Shown one piece after another: positions 43,869 to 53,776 of a stretch of 64,000 nt of DNA; positions within the stretch are counted from its first letter, which is position 1; every line of letters begins with the position of its first letter. A program made the translations under genes and the position numbers. The notes beneath the pieces were generated by a model. The model ran no database searches. It was not told where the DNA came from and was given only the letters and a program-made list of their open reading frames with translations. Origin of the DNA: an uncultured Methanoregula sp. (GTDB lineage: Archaea; Halobacteriota; Methanomicrobia; Methanomicrobiales; Methanospirillaceae); contig NZ_OY787452.1 in the NCBI RefSeq assembly GCF_963678795.1, positions 434,001 to 498,000 on the forward strand. Direction: 5' to 3'.

Positions 43869-43935
43869 CGTACCTTAGATCTTTCGGTCGATTTTGACTC
43901 TTTTTCATTATCAAGAAAATGATTTCTACAGAGCA

Positions 43936-44105
43936 GAAATTTTCAATCACGATCTGCTGAAAAAAAATCAATCAGAGTTTGCCTGAAAATTTTCAATCAA
44001 AGTTCGATTGATCCGGATCAATTTTTCAATTACGAGTCATGATCGCGATGAAGATTTTCAAATCAAAGTTTGATGAAAAATTTTCAACCAAAGTCCGCTG
44101 GAATT
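43936..44105. repeat. degenerate AATTTTCAATCAAAG repeats
   Basis: Four to five imperfect units of the type GAAAATTTTCAA-TCAAAGT-tcgatga occur at about 43941, 43986, 44020, 44051 and 44078, in no gene. The word TTGCCTGAAAATTTCAA also occurs at 43061, at the end of the broken transposase, so the repeats may be connected with the IS. 43869-44272 has no other feature. Confidence 0.4.
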
Positions 44106-44272
44106 GTTTCATGCAGCCATGGGTTCAATATGCTGACCGGGAAGTATGGTTAGCGGGAATTCCAGCGATTTTGCGATAGTGCCATACGGGAACAATATTA
44201 ATAACCGGACACTGCAATGATCCTCACGCGGCCGGGTCTGCAGCATATGAGCCGGATCTCATAAAAAAAGGG

Positions 44273-44836
44273 TCAGACCCGGGTTTCAAGGATTATTTTA
44301 TTGAAGTTCTCGAAGACCCGCTGACCTTCGAACGTGTGGCTCACTTCGGGATGCCACTGCAGGCCATAGATCTGTTTTTCCGGTAGCGCAATAGCTTCTG
44401 CATTGCAGATACTCGAGCGGGCAAGGCAGGTAAACCCAGGGGGAAGCTCCGATACCTCATCTGCATGGGATGCCCAGACATTGATCTTCGAGGGATAACC
44501 GGCAAGAATGTCGTCAGGTTCGCCGATTTCCACCTCTACCGGGCCATAACCACCGCTTCGCCCCTGGTGGACGTTCCCGCCGAATCTTGTAGCGATGATA
44601 TGAAGCCCAAGGCAGATCCCAAGTACCGGAAGACCGAGATCCAGATACTCGTGGCAGTTGCCTGCCCGCTCTATTGCAGGGCCGCCACCGAGAATGATCC
44701 CCCGGCACTCTTCCCCGACCCGTTCCGTGGGAGTTGTATTAGGGATGATTGCGGCTTCGATCTCCAAATCGCGAAGCGCCCTATGGATCAGGTGGTTGAA
44801 TTGCCCGAAGTTATTTACAACGTAAATGGGAAGCAT
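44273..44836 (-). CDS. guaAA: GMP synthase glutaminase subunit A
   Basis: A 187-residue class I glutamine amidotransferase that supplies ammonia to a separate GMP synthase subunit, as in archaea. The catalytic triad is visible: C75 (GICLGLHII), H162 and E164 (WHPEVSHT). Start MLPIYVVNNFGQFNHLIHR is typical of archaeal GuaA-A. It ends 38 nt from the cobT gene, on the same strand. The ATP-pyrophosphatase subunit lies elsewhere. Confidence 0.93.
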   Translation of the reverse strand: MLPIYVVNNFGQFNHLIHRALRDLEIEAAIIPNTTPTERVGEECRGIILGGGPAIERAGNCHEYLDLGLPVLGICLGLHIIATRFGGNVHQGRSGGYGPVEVEIGEPDDILAGYPSKINVWASHADEVSELPPGFTCLARSSICNAEAIALPEKQIYGLQWHPEVSHTFEGQRVFENFNKIILETRV

Positions 44837-44873
44837 TGTTTCTTAGATTTGTATTATGGTACTATAAGGCTGT

Positions 44874-45890
44874 TCAACTATAGGCACTCACCGAGGTGAG
44901 AATCTTGTTCCGGATTTCATCTGCTGAATGGCCGGTGAGATGGGCAAGATACATGGCACTACCGGCACCCATCCCCTCCTTCACTTCACCAATGCAGTAC
45001 CGGGCAAGCCCCGAATGACCCAGATTATCAAAGCCCGGATCAACGTAGATCATTTCGGCGCCAATCTGGTCAGCAAGAGTCTGGACATTGGCCGAGGGAT
45101 CGTCCCTCACGTACACAGTTGTAACAACAAATGGCTGGAAACCCCCCATTGCTTTTATAAGTGCACAGACGGAAAGCATCTGGGTACCCCCACCAAACAG
45201 GAGATGGCCGGTATAACTCTTTGCAATCCCGGCTGCAACCGGCATCATCGGATCGCCGGCGTACCGGATAATATCCAGGGGTTCGGTTACTCCCGCATCC
45301 TGAATTCGTCCCAGCACGAGCCGGCAGATCTCTTCTTTCAGCGTAACGGGATTATTTACAAAACTGCTACTCACGGCAGCATTATATCCAAGTGCCCGCA
45401 GAATGCAGAGTGCCGTAGTAGTCCCCCCGGGAACACACTCGCCCAGGACCAGGAGATCACTCATATCCGACAGGGTCTCGCCCAGCATCTCTCCCCGGAT
45501 GAAAAGTTCCCGAGCCCGTGGAACAGCTTCACCGTAACGGGGATCGCCACCAACATCCCCGTAGACATCAAAGCAGGGAACGGTAGGCGGGTAACGCAAC
45601 CCGGTATTGATAAACAGCGGGCGGATACCGGATAATTCCATCATTGCCCGGGTAATGGATGCCGGTGTCGGACACCCGGTCGGAGTGTTCGGTTTCATTG
45701 GGAAGCTCGTTATGGCACCCTTCGTTACCAGTTCGGCATCAAGCACAGGGGTCAGCAGGGTACCTTCAGGAGTCGGGCCAGCCCCGGAGATTCCCGGTAC
45801 AGTCGATAGAAGAGTATTGCCAAGGATACCACAGAAAATGGGTTTTGTAAACGCAATATCCGGCATTTTTGAAAGAAAACTCATAACCAT
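44874..45890 (-). CDS. cobT: archaeal CobT (nicotinate mononucleotide phosphoribosyltransferase, UPF0284)
   Basis: A 338-residue enzyme of the lower-ligand pathway: moves phosphoribosyl from nicotinate mononucleotide to the base to form alpha-ribazole phosphate. Characteristic stretches: LLSTVPGISGAGPTPEGTLL, FPMKPNTPTGCPTPASITR, GECVPGGTTTALCILRALGY, PVAAGIAKSYTGHLLFGGGT. ATG 45890 has GGAG 9 nt upstream; an in-frame ATG at 45884 is close, and a longer reading to 46064 is a false extension. Divergent from cobZ, with which it shares the promoter region. Confidence 0.85.
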   Translation of the reverse strand: MVMSFLSKMPDIAFTKPIFCGILGNTLLSTVPGISGAGPTPEGTLLTPVLDAELVTKGAITSFPMKPNTPTGCPTPASITRAMMELSGIRPLFINTGLRYPPTVPCFDVYGDVGGDPRYGEAVPRARELFIRGEMLGETLSDMSDLLVLGECVPGGTTTALCILRALGYNAAVSSSFVNNPVTLKEEICRLVLGRIQDAGVTEPLDIIRYAGDPMMPVAAGIAKSYTGHLLFGGGTQMLSVCALIKAMGGFQPFVVTTVYVRDDPSANVQTLADQIGAEMIYVDPGFDNLGHSGLARYCIGEVKEGMGAGSAMYLAHLTGHSADEIRNKILTSVSAYS

Positions 45891-45977
45891 CACATAGATC
45901 TCCATTCTTTGAGTTTGAAGATATCGGAAGAAAATCCGCAACGATATAATAGTGCGGCCATTCCAACACCTATTCAC

Positions 45978-46412
45978 ATGTTTGAGATCGAACAGCGGTT
46001 GCGGGCTCATGGGATCACCATTGAGGATATGGTGGCGGCAGCCATGGGGCTGTACGTATCCCACGGTATGCCGGAGGAGGAAGCCGCACTTGAGATCAAG
46101 AAAAAAATTAAAAAATTCCTGGATGATCCCAATGTCGCTTCCCTCCTCCTTGGCGCAATTCTCCTTGAAGAGGAACTCTACACCAGACGAAAGAATTCTG
46201 AAATTGCAGATGATCCGGTATTCCTGCTCAGTGACGAAATTATCGGGATGGCGATTGCAGAATGTATCGGGGGTACCTATGCCCGCTTTGAATTCACGCG
46301 TTATGACCAGAAGAAGCCGGGCATTCTCTCGAAACTCGGACCATTCCTCGACGATGCTGTCGCAGGATTGATCGCCGGTTGCACCTCGCGGCTGTACAGC
46401 GAATGCCTATGA
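45978..46412 (+). CDS. cobZ: alpha-ribazole phosphatase CobZ
   Basis: A 144-residue protein starting MFEIEQRLRAHGITIEDMVA. It matches the archaeal alpha-ribazole-5'-phosphate phosphatase CobZ, related to phosphatidylglycerophosphatase A; shared parts include GLYVSHGMPEEEAALEIKKK, LSDEIIGMAIAECIGGTYA and GPFLDDAVAGLIAGCTSRLY. It removes phosphate before CobS joins the nucleoside to cobinamide-GDP. The start is preferred to 45909 because the family begins at MFEIEQRL. Ends in ATGA that starts cobS. Confidence 0.88.
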   Translation: MFEIEQRLRAHGITIEDMVAAAMGLYVSHGMPEEEAALEIKKKIKKFLDDPNVASLLLGAILLEEELYTRRKNSEIADDPVFLLSDEIIGMAIAECIGGTYARFEFTRYDQKKPGILSKLGPFLDDAVAGLIAGCTSRLYSECL

Positions 46413-47119
46413 AACCACTCATCTCCCTCATACAGTTCTCGACAATCCTGCCGCTCGGTAAACCGCAGGATCTGGAGTCGTTTGCCCGCCATTCATATCT
46501 GTATCCCATTGCAGGCTATCTTATCGGGGGAATTGTTGCCCTTGCAGTTTTTTTTATCGCGGACCATACGATCGCAGCCGCGATCGCCATTGCAGGACTT
46601 CTCCTGCTGACCGGCGCCCACCATTTTGATGGCCTGTTGGATCTTGGCGACGCTCTTATGGCACACGGTGACCGGGAAAAACGCATCAAGGCTCTAACGG
46701 ATATTCACATCGGGGCCGGGGGTGTAGCACTCGGTATCGCGATTACTGTTCTCCTGTTTGCAGGCCTTCAGGCCACCTCAACAATTGTATATGCTCTCAT
46801 CATAGGAGAGGTCTGCGCAAAATTCTCCATGGCGTTTCTAACGGCATATGGCGTTCCTTTCAGGCAGGGAATCCACAGTTACATCCACCAGTTTTCCCAC
46901 GCATATTATCCTGTTCTTGCAGCGGTTCTCTGCATCCCGCTTCTTCTTCTACCCGTCTCTCCGATGAAACTTGCCGGGGGCTTTGTGATGATGATCCTGT
47001 GCCCGACGGTCCTGCTTCTTATTTCAAGGCGCATGTTTGGGGGAGTTAATGGGGATATTGTCGGTGCGTCAAACGAGATCACCCGTGCCTGTGTCATTGT
47101 CGCTATGGCATTAATCTGA
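46409..47119 (+). CDS. cobS: adenosylcobinamide-GDP ribazoletransferase CobS
   Basis: A 236-residue membrane enzyme that joins alpha-ribazole to adenosylcobinamide-GDP, the last step of cobamide synthesis, needed here for methyltransferases. Start MKPLISLIQFSTILPLGKPQ; the active-site loop GAHHFDGLLDLGDALMAHGD is clear, with about five hydrophobic spans, and GGVNGDIVGASNEITRA near the end. Coupled to cobZ by ATGA overlap. The upstream ATG at 46379 is inside cobZ and not expected. Confidence 0.92.
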   Translation: MKPLISLIQFSTILPLGKPQDLESFARHSYLYPIAGYLIGGIVALAVFFIADHTIAAAIAIAGLLLLTGAHHFDGLLDLGDALMAHGDREKRIKALTDIHIGAGGVALGIAITVLLFAGLQATSTIVYALIIGEVCAKFSMAFLTAYGVPFRQGIHSYIHQFSHAYYPVLAAVLCIPLLLLPVSPMKLAGGFVMMILCPTVLLLISRRMFGGVNGDIVGASNEITRACVIVAMALI

Positions 47120-47452
47120 TATCGGTCACACACTATCATTAATATCCAAATCCACCCGAGTAATTTCTGATTCAGACAAATTTGTCATGCACATGACAAT
47201 GGACATCATCACCGGACGTAACGCAGATTTCTGTGCTATTCGCGTAAGAAAGGATAGGGAGACATCCGAAAACCGGCAGGGTGCTCCTTACCGTGGAGAG
47301 CGAAGAGCAGGTTGTTTTTACTGTTGAGAAGATCATGAACGGGATCTAACGCCGCGCACAGAGCTGAAAGCGTCTCTCATAACAACGGGATGATCTTCAC
47401 TTTGATCAAACTGCGGACGGCTCTCTTCAGAAGAGATCGCTAAAAAAGGTAA
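47120..47452. other. intergenic, nothing firmly recognised
   Basis: About 330 bp. A short open stretch ends VESEEQVVFTVEKIMNGI at 47350 and could be the tail of a lost gene, but it has no start and I cannot assign it. No RNA or repeat seen. Confidence 0.3.
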
Positions 47453-47851
47453 TTAATAGAGTTTTGTAAATCCCCGGTTTTCATCGTCACTGCATTCAAT
47501 GGCAGATCCGTCGCGGACCATCGTGTTGAACATCATCGCCGCATTCATCAGATTATCATCGGAGGCTTTTCCGCTTCGTACCTCGGTAAGTGCTGTGTTC
47601 TGAGGTGTCGGGACCACACGTTTCCCGACAAGGACTCCTGCACAATGCCGGCAGTACGCACAATGACTATAAACAGACACGATGCCATCGGCACAGGCAA
47701 CCATGACGCGTTGTTTCTTCTCATCCCGCTGGAATTCCAGTCTCTTCATAATGGAAAGATATTCTGACATCAGATATGATAATGTCGATGTGAGATCTTC
47801 ACCGGAAAACACCCTTCGCCAATCGAAATATTTTAAATAGTTGGGTCTCAT
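47453..47851 (-). CDS. hypothetical protein with Cys cluster
   Basis: A 132-residue protein read from ATG 47851 (MRPNYLKYFDWRRVFSGEDL). A metal-site-like cluster CADGIVSVYSHCAYCRHCAG holds four Cys and one His; the remainder is helical. No family recognised. It is divergent from the elongation factor gene by 61 bp; a reading extending to 48031 would run antisense to that gene and is rejected. The close, short divergent region means shared promoter elements. Possibly a small redox or zinc protein. Confidence 0.6.
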   Translation of the reverse strand: MRPNYLKYFDWRRVFSGEDLTSTLSYLMSEYLSIMKRLEFQRDEKKQRVMVACADGIVSVYSHCAYCRHCAGVLVGKRVVPTPQNTALTEVRSGKASDDNLMNAAMMFNTMVRDGSAIECSDDENRGFTKLY

Positions 47852-47912
47852 ATAAGTAATACTCGCATAAATTGACTGTAAGCGGACAGTCCTATTTGGA
47901 GGATTACATAAA

Positions 47913-49193
47913 ATGGCAGCATCTGACAAGCCCCACATGAATCTGGCCGTAATCGGCCACATCGACCACGGAAAGTCAACTACCGTCGGACGGATGATGT
48001 TCGAGACCGGCGCTGTACCGGCCCACATCATTGAAGGTTACCGCAAGGAGGCTGAATCCAAGGGTAAGGCCACCTTTGAATTTGCATGGGTTATGGACAA
48101 CCTCAAGGAAGAGCGTGAGAGAGGTATCACCATCGATATCGCCCACAAGCGGTTCGACACTCCCAAGTTCTACTTCACAGTCGTGGACTGCCCCGGGCAC
48201 AGAGACTTCGTCAAGAACATGATTACCGGTGCTTCCCAAGCCGATGCAGCGATTCTCGTTGTTGCAGCTCCCGATGGTGTCATGGAACAGACCAAGGAAC
48301 ACGTATTCCTTGCAAGGACACTTGGCATCACCCAGATCATCATTGCCATCAACAAGATGGACTCAGTCAAGTTCGATGAAAAACGGTTCAATGAGGTAAA
48401 GAAGGAACTCTCAGACCTCATCAAGATGGTCGGCTACAAGCCCGAAGAGACTCTTTTCATCCCGATCAGCTCACTGGGTGGCCAGAATATTAAGGTGCTT
48501 AGCCCTGAAATGTCTTGGTACAAGGGTCTGGCACTCATCCCGGCACTCGACACCTTCAAGGAGCCGGCAAAACCAACCGACAAACCCATGCGCCTGCCAA
48601 TTCAGGATGTTTACAGCATCAGCGGTATCGGAACCGTGCCAGTCGGCCGTGTTGAGACCGGTATCGTAAAGAAGGGAATGAAAGTCTCCTTCATGCCCGC
48701 CAACAAGACCGGGGAAATCAAGTCCATTGAGATGCACCACGAAGAAATCCCCCAGGCAGTCCCCGGGGACAACGTAGGTTTTAACGTCCGTGGTATCGGC
48801 AAAGGCGATATCCGCCGTGGCGATGTTATGGGCCCGGCAGAAGCACCACCAACCGTTGCAGATGAGTTCACTGCACAGATCGTCGTGCTCCAGCACCCGA
48901 GCGCACTGACCGTCGGATACACCCCGGTCTTCCACTGCCACACGACCCAGACGGCCTGCACGTTTGTCGAGCTCAAGAAGAAACTCGACCCCCGCACCGG
49001 CCAGACCAAGGAAGAGAACCCGACTTTCCTCAAGTCAGGAGATGCCGCCATCGTTGTCATCAAGCCGACAAAACCGATGGTCATTGAAAATGTCAAGGAG
49101 CTCCCGCAGCTCGGCAGGTTTGCCGTCCGTGATATGGGTTCAACGATTGCCGCCGGTATGTGTATCTCCGTCCAGGCAAAACAGATGCTATAA
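47913..49193 (+). CDS. tuf: translation elongation factor 1-alpha (aEF1A)
   Basis: A 426-residue GTPase that brings aminoacyl-tRNA to the ribosome. P-loop GHIDHGKST (15-23), [12 protein letters not shown], and NKMD guanine motif are visible; domains II and III follow with [20 protein letters not shown]. Length is typical for archaea. The promoter is tight, with a cluster of TATA-like bases (TATAAG near 47851) shared with the opposite gene. Followed by uS10 after 15 bp, the usual euryarchaeal order. Confidence 0.96.
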   Translation: MAASDKPHMNLAVIGHIDHGKSTTVGRMMFETGAVPAHIIEGYRKEAESKGKATFEFAWVMDNLKEERERGITIDIAHKRFDTPKFYFTVVDCPGHRDFVKNMITGASQADAAILVVAAPDGVMEQTKEHVFLARTLGITQIIIAINKMDSVKFDEKRFNEVKKELSDLIKMVGYKPEETLFIPISSLGGQNIKVLSPEMSWYKGLALIPALDTFKEPAKPTDKPMRLPIQDVYSISGIGTVPVGRVETGIVKKGMKVSFMPANKTGEIKSIEMHHEEIPQAVPGDNVGFNVRGIGKGDIRRGDVMGPAEAPPTVADEFTAQIVVLQHPSALTVGYTPVFHCHTTQTACTFVELKKKLDPRTGQTKEENPTFLKSGDAAIVVIKPTKPMVIENVKELPQLGRFAVRDMGSTIAAGMCISVQAKQML

Positions 49194-49208
49194 TTTTTTG
49201 GTGTTACT

Positions 49209-49517
49209 ATGCAGAAAGCCAGAATTCGCCTGACAGGAACCGACTTTAAGAAAGTAGAGATGGTCTGTGACAGAATCCGTGAGATCGCAGAGCGCACAGG
49301 TGTTAATCTGGCCGGTCCGATACCGCTCCCGACCAAACGACTGGTCGTGCCAATCCGCAAGAGTCCCGATGGGGAAGGAACCGCAACGTGGGACCGCTGG
49401 CAGCTGCGCGTCCACAAACGCCTTATCGACATCGATGCTGATGAACGTGCACTTCGCCAGCTGATGCGGATTCAGGTCCCAAAAGATATCGGCATTGAAA
49501 TTGTTCTCGAGAGTTGA
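49209..49517 (+). CDS. rps10: ribosomal protein uS10
   Basis: A 102-residue small-subunit protein starting [20 protein letters not shown], with the S10 core ([40 protein letters not shown]). Follows aEF1A, as usual in archaea, with a short gap and in the same direction. It binds 16S rRNA in the head; the operon partner relation with tuf is conserved. Confidence 0.95.
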   Translation: MQKARIRLTGTDFKKVEMVCDRIREIAERTGVNLAGPIPLPTKRLVVPIRKSPDGEGTATWDRWQLRVHKRLIDIDADERALRQLMRIQVPKDIGIEIVLES

Positions 49518-49526
49518 AGGTGCGGC

Positions 49527-51140
49527 GTGCAGCAGGCCGCTTTTTTTTCTCCAAAACTCAAACAACTATTTACTTTTGAAAGAATTTTTTTCCTGATCCT
49601 TGTCGTAGCCATAGTAGTGCGATTCTGGAATCTCGATTTCAAGCTCTTCCACCATGACGAAGCTATTCACTCATGGTTCTCTTACGAGCTCCTGACAAAA
49701 GGTACATGGGTCTATGATCCCAGTTATCACGGCCCGTTCCTGTACTATGTAACTGCCGGTATGTTCTCGGTTTTCGGGGACTCCGACATGGTGGCCCGTA
49801 TTCTCCCGGCACTCTTTGGCACCCTGCTCATCCCGCTCGTTTATTGCATCTACCGGCTCGGGTATATCAATAAAACACAGACACTCGTGGCAGCGGTTTT
49901 TCTTGCCTTGTCCCCGGATATGGTGTACTTTTCCCGGTTTCTCCGCCATGATATCTTTATGCTCTTTTTCACCCTTCTCCTCCTTGTCGCCCTGCTTTAT
50001 TATTTCGAGCGGGGGCAGACCCGGTTTGCCATTATAGCCGCAATAGCAGCTGCCGGAGGCCTAGCATGTAAAGAAGAGATGCCCATAATTCTTCTCATCT
50101 TTGCAACATTTTTTATCTATGCTATCTGGAAAGGAAAAATTGTCCTTCCTACCCACTGGAAACATGACCTCGCCTTAGGTCTCCTTACTCTCGTTGCAAT
50201 ACTGGCTATCCTGTATTCCGGTTTTGGCGTACACCCGGAAACACTCCAGAGCGGCTGGCTTGAGGCTATCAGACACTGGATGGATATGCATAACCAGCAG
50301 CGGCTGGGCGGCCCGTGGTTCTTCTATATCCCGCTCTTCCTGCTCTACGAACTGCCAATCTTCATTCTCGCAGTCATTGGCATCATCCAGTTCATGTATA
50401 CCGGCGTTCATCCTTCATCAAAGCTGAAGCAGCTGAAAAACTGGATATATTACCATGACAAGAGGCTCACAACAGCCCAGCTGGCAGAAACAACGCTCCG
50501 CCAGTTGAAGGACAAGCAGCAGGTGTATTCCAAATCCGATGAATTTTTCAGATTCTGTATCTACTGGATGCTCCTCACGATGGCATTTTATGCTTATGTC
50601 GGGGAGAAAGTCCCCTGGCTGCTCATACATCAGCTCCTTCCGATGTGCTTTGTGGCGGTATACAAACTGAACTGGCAGAAAACCGCAGTTGCCCTTATCG
50701 GATGCATATTCCTTGTCGTGATGACCTGGCATGTCGCCTTCGTTCCGGCTGACATCAACGAACCAATTGTCCAGGTCCAGAATTCCGAAGATTTACGTAC
50801 AGTTATGCAGCTGATAGATGCATCGGACCATGTCGTGGTTGCATCCAAGGATTACTGGCCGCTCCCCTGGTATTATCGAGGTGAACATTGGAATAAGATA
50901 TCATTTTACGGAAACCTGACCGATGAGGATACCCTTACGCAAAATGATCCGGGAGTTATCATTCTCCATGATACTGAAAGTTTACCCTCTATTCAGGGTT
51001 ATGATAAGACTACGCTCAGACTGAGTTACTGGTTCTCTGTTTACGATAACCAGGACCGGATGATTGACTATTACCTTCACAGAGATGGGAAGATGGGAAG
51101 CATCAATATCGATGTTTTTACCCACAGTAAAACCGCATAG
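49527..51140 (+). CDS. polytopic glycosyltransferase-like protein (TIGR03663 / Agl23-type)
   Basis: A 537-residue membrane protein with about ten to twelve hydrophobic spans in the first 430 residues. The DHDE-like motif of GT39/PMT enzymes is present in FKLFHHDEAIHSWFSYELLT; SYHGPFLYYVTAGMFSVFGD and YFSRFLRHDIFMLFFTLLLL follow. This is the group annotated as flippase-activity-associated Agl23 (TIGR03663, from memory), linked to N-glycosylation. GTG 49527 is used, 9 nt after the uS10 stop. No metal loop could be assigned outside the HDE motif. Confidence 0.78.
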   Translation: MQQAAFFSPKLKQLFTFERIFFLILVVAIVVRFWNLDFKLFHHDEAIHSWFSYELLTKGTWVYDPSYHGPFLYYVTAGMFSVFGDSDMVARILPALFGTLLIPLVYCIYRLGYINKTQTLVAAVFLALSPDMVYFSRFLRHDIFMLFFTLLLLVALLYYFERGQTRFAIIAAIAAAGGLACKEEMPIILLIFATFFIYAIWKGKIVLPTHWKHDLALGLLTLVAILAILYSGFGVHPETLQSGWLEAIRHWMDMHNQQRLGGPWFFYIPLFLLYELPIFILAVIGIIQFMYTGVHPSSKLKQLKNWIYYHDKRLTTAQLAETTLRQLKDKQQVYSKSDEFFRFCIYWMLLTMAFYAYVGEKVPWLLIHQLLPMCFVAVYKLNWQKTAVALIGCIFLVVMTWHVAFVPADINEPIVQVQNSEDLRTVMQLIDASDHVVVASKDYWPLPWYYRGEHWNKISFYGNLTDEDTLTQNDPGVIILHDTESLPSIQGYDKTTLRLSYWFSVYDNQDRMIDYYLHRDGKMGSINIDVFTHSKTA

Positions 51141-51334
51141 ATTTTGATTTACCATAAAAACACGTTATCCGTATTCTAAAACAGCTTCTGTTTGCCGTAA
51201 TACGGAGCAAGAATTCATTTTTCAAAGAGATCCAAACCTGAATGAAGGATATGCCTTTTTTAGTCTCCTAAAACTATTGAGTACAGCTAAAAACCCGGCT
51301 TAGGTTTTTATCTTAGTACATCTGATAAAAAAAT

Positions 51335-52282
51335 ATGAGCGGGTTTGGGGATTATTTTCTGCATCAGGAATATACCAAGATCGCCGGACTGGGGAACAAG
51401 TTAGGAGAGATCCGGGACATAATCGATTGGGAGAAATTTCGTCCGATCCTCAACGATATGTATCGGGATAACAAAGAGATCGGAGGCCGACCCCATAACG
51501 ATGAGATCCTCATGATCAAGATGCTCGTTCTTGCCGGCTGGCATGGCTTATCAGATTATGAGGTAGAACTCCTTGCCATAGACCGGTTATCGTTTCGACA
51601 TTTTCTCGGGTATCCGGAGAAAATCCCCGATCGATCGACGGTATGGTTATTCCGGGAAAACCTGACGAACCACGGAAAGATCCATCTCATCTGGGATGAA
51701 CTCCAGCGACAATTGGACGAACAAGGCTATTCGATAAAACGAGGTACCATTCAGGATGCATCGTTCATCACATCCGATCCCGGCCACGCCAAGGCAGATA
51801 AGCCCCGGGGAGATGTTGCAAAAACCCGACGAAGCCGGGATGGAACCTGGGCCAGGAAAGGTAACAAATCAGAATTTGGATACAAACTCCATTCACTCAT
51901 CGACAAAGAATACCAGTTTGTCCGAAGATTCGATACATCAACTGCATCACTTCATGACAACCAGATTGATCTCTCGCAAAAAGGTGAAACGGTATACCGG
52001 GACAAAGGATATTTCGGAACCGTCCCTTTCGCCTCCATCGACAAAACAATGAAACGATCGGTTCGTGGTAAACCGATCTCAACGAAAGACAAACGCAGAA
52101 ACCGGGCGATCAGCAGAACACGGTCTCTCGTTGAACGACCGTTTGCAGTGATCAAACGGGTGTTTCATGCTGGGCATGTGATGGTGACTACACACCTCCG
52201 GGTCCATGCTAAAAATCTCTTCGCCTGTTTCTCATACAATCTCTTTAATCTCGTAACTGTTCAAAAAAATCATACGGTCTAG
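51335..52282 (+). CDS. IS5-family transposase (intact)
   Basis: A 315-residue DDE transposase starting MSGFGDYFLHQEYTKIAGLG. N-terminal helical region with GGRPHNDEILMIKMLVLAGW; catalytic Asp in GTIQDASFI, second Asp in VYRDKGYFGT, and Glu in SLVERPFAVIK. Uninterrupted, so possibly active. It differs from the two broken IS5-like copies. No clear terminal inverted repeats were found in the flanks by eye. Confidence 0.87.
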   Translation: MSGFGDYFLHQEYTKIAGLGNKLGEIRDIIDWEKFRPILNDMYRDNKEIGGRPHNDEILMIKMLVLAGWHGLSDYEVELLAIDRLSFRHFLGYPEKIPDRSTVWLFRENLTNHGKIHLIWDELQRQLDEQGYSIKRGTIQDASFITSDPGHAKADKPRGDVAKTRRSRDGTWARKGNKSEFGYKLHSLIDKEYQFVRRFDTSTASLHDNQIDLSQKGETVYRDKGYFGTVPFASIDKTMKRSVRGKPISTKDKRRNRAISRTRSLVERPFAVIKRVFHAGHVMVTTHLRVHAKNLFACFSYNLFNLVTVQKNHTV

Positions 52283-52542
52283 CGGTAGCTTTCAAAAAAG
52301 GAAAATTGGGGGAAGTAACACAGAGTGCCTGATAGATTCTGATACTTTTTACAAGTATCAACATGCTCTATTGGTCCGGATTAAAAAGTGGGGGATTTTC
52401 GCTATTCTCTATTGAAAAGAAGGTAGTAAATTAATAATCCTACCATGTAATAACTTCCGGATCGGTACACTTTTGATATTATCACAATCATCATTTCCAG
52501 AGTTGATTTCAGGTATATTGTGTCCAGCGGTAACGTTTTGAT

Positions 52543-53623
52543 TATAGTCAAGAACCTAAATTTTGATACTAAACTTATACCCAAGGAATTTCACAATCCA
52601 TGCTTTGGCGAAACTCAATGAACAACCATATTTTGTGAAAGCATCGACGATAATCTGCTTTAAGTGGTCGAGATCTCGTATGAAAGTCCGTGAGATGATC
52701 CGTCGGATGCTTTTCCAGATGAATTCTATTGGGTTCAAATCCGGAGAATACGGTGATAAAAATACCAGATCAATCCTATTCAGTTCAGCATATTCCCGCG
52801 TTTTATCTGCATGATGAGATCGGAAATTATCGAGAATGATAACAAGATCTGCATCTGGGTTCATTTTCCGAATAGTTTGTAGAAATTCACGGACATCCTC
52901 CTTTTTTGAATGCTCATGAAATTCTAACACGGAGCGTCCGTTAATCGAGTAAAAACCAAAAGTGTTTGCACGGAATTTCGAAGTATTCTTAACAAGCGTC
53001 GGATGGCCAAATGACCAGAATCGCTGAGTATTTGCGGTAGTTTGTGGAGACGTTTCATCCAGGAATCCGATTACCATCCCTGGTTTTATTTCAGGAAGGT
53101 TTTTTTAAGAGATATTCCGCATCATCAGGTCTCCGATAATCCAGAGTGAATGGTTTCCCATAACCCATTTTCAACTTCTTCAGGATAATCCTAATCTGTT
53201 TCAGAGTATATTCGACTTCGAACTCCTGATAGATAATTGCCCGGACTTCTTCAGTTGTCCAGGTCGTTTTTTGACTCAAGAAGTCTTTCAACTTATCGAA
53301 CTCTTCCGGTGAGAGCTTCATCGGTCTGCCCCCGGCATATCGGGGAATCAGACCTTCATATCCTTGTTCATTCCATCTTCGTTGCCAGATATATCCTTCA
53401 TTCCGGGTAACTCCAATTCTTTGTGCAGACTCCTCCACACTCTCTCCGTCGTAACGATATTTCACAAAATAGAGTCGTTTGAGAATTTTGGTATCTTTTT
53501 CCAATGTTTTAATTCTTGATTCTAATTGATCTGTCGTCATATGTTTTTGAATAGGGATCTGTTCAGACCAAGGCATACAGAGAATTGGTGTTCGTTGTAA
53601 TAAAAGTTTAGTTCTTAACTATA
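52543..53623. mobile_element. IS630-family insertion sequence
   Basis: About 1.08 kb. Imperfect inverted ends TATAGTCAAGAACCTAAATT (from 52543) and TATAGTTAAGAACTAAACTT (reading back from 53623) match well, and both start in TATA, as expected for IS630/Tc1-type insertion at TA. Encloses one split transposase gene on the minus strand. Confidence 0.83.
52556..53576 (-). CDS. IS630 transposase, two frames joined by -1 frameshift
   Basis: Two frames form one protein. The first (53576 to 53091, 161 residues) holds the paired HTH (ESAQRIGVTRNEGYIWQRRW, GGRPMKLSPEEFDKLKDFLS). The second (53077 to 52556, 173 residues) holds the DDE domain: GFLDET with the first Asp, IILDNFRSHHADK with the second, and FLSPYSPDLNPIEFIWKSI with the Glu. 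The join lies at the A7 run in TTAAAAAAACC (about 53100-53108); a -1 slip there removes the TGA and continues as KNLPEIKPGMVIGFLDE. A programmed shift is common in IS630. Confidence 0.85.
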
Positions 53624-53776
53624 ATTGTCTTGATTATGAAAATTCAGATACTGTGCATAATTAAACACCATTTTTCGTTTATACCCGGAATTCATTCCAT
53701 ATTATTACCGGATCGGAATAGTATAACAGGAATTATTATAAAAACAGGGGATGCGGGGAATACGGTAAAAGGGTGA

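Noticed and set aside
47852..48031. Upstream extension of the Cys-cluster gene to 48031
   Set aside because: Runs antisense into aEF1A; the ATG at 47851 gives a sensible start.
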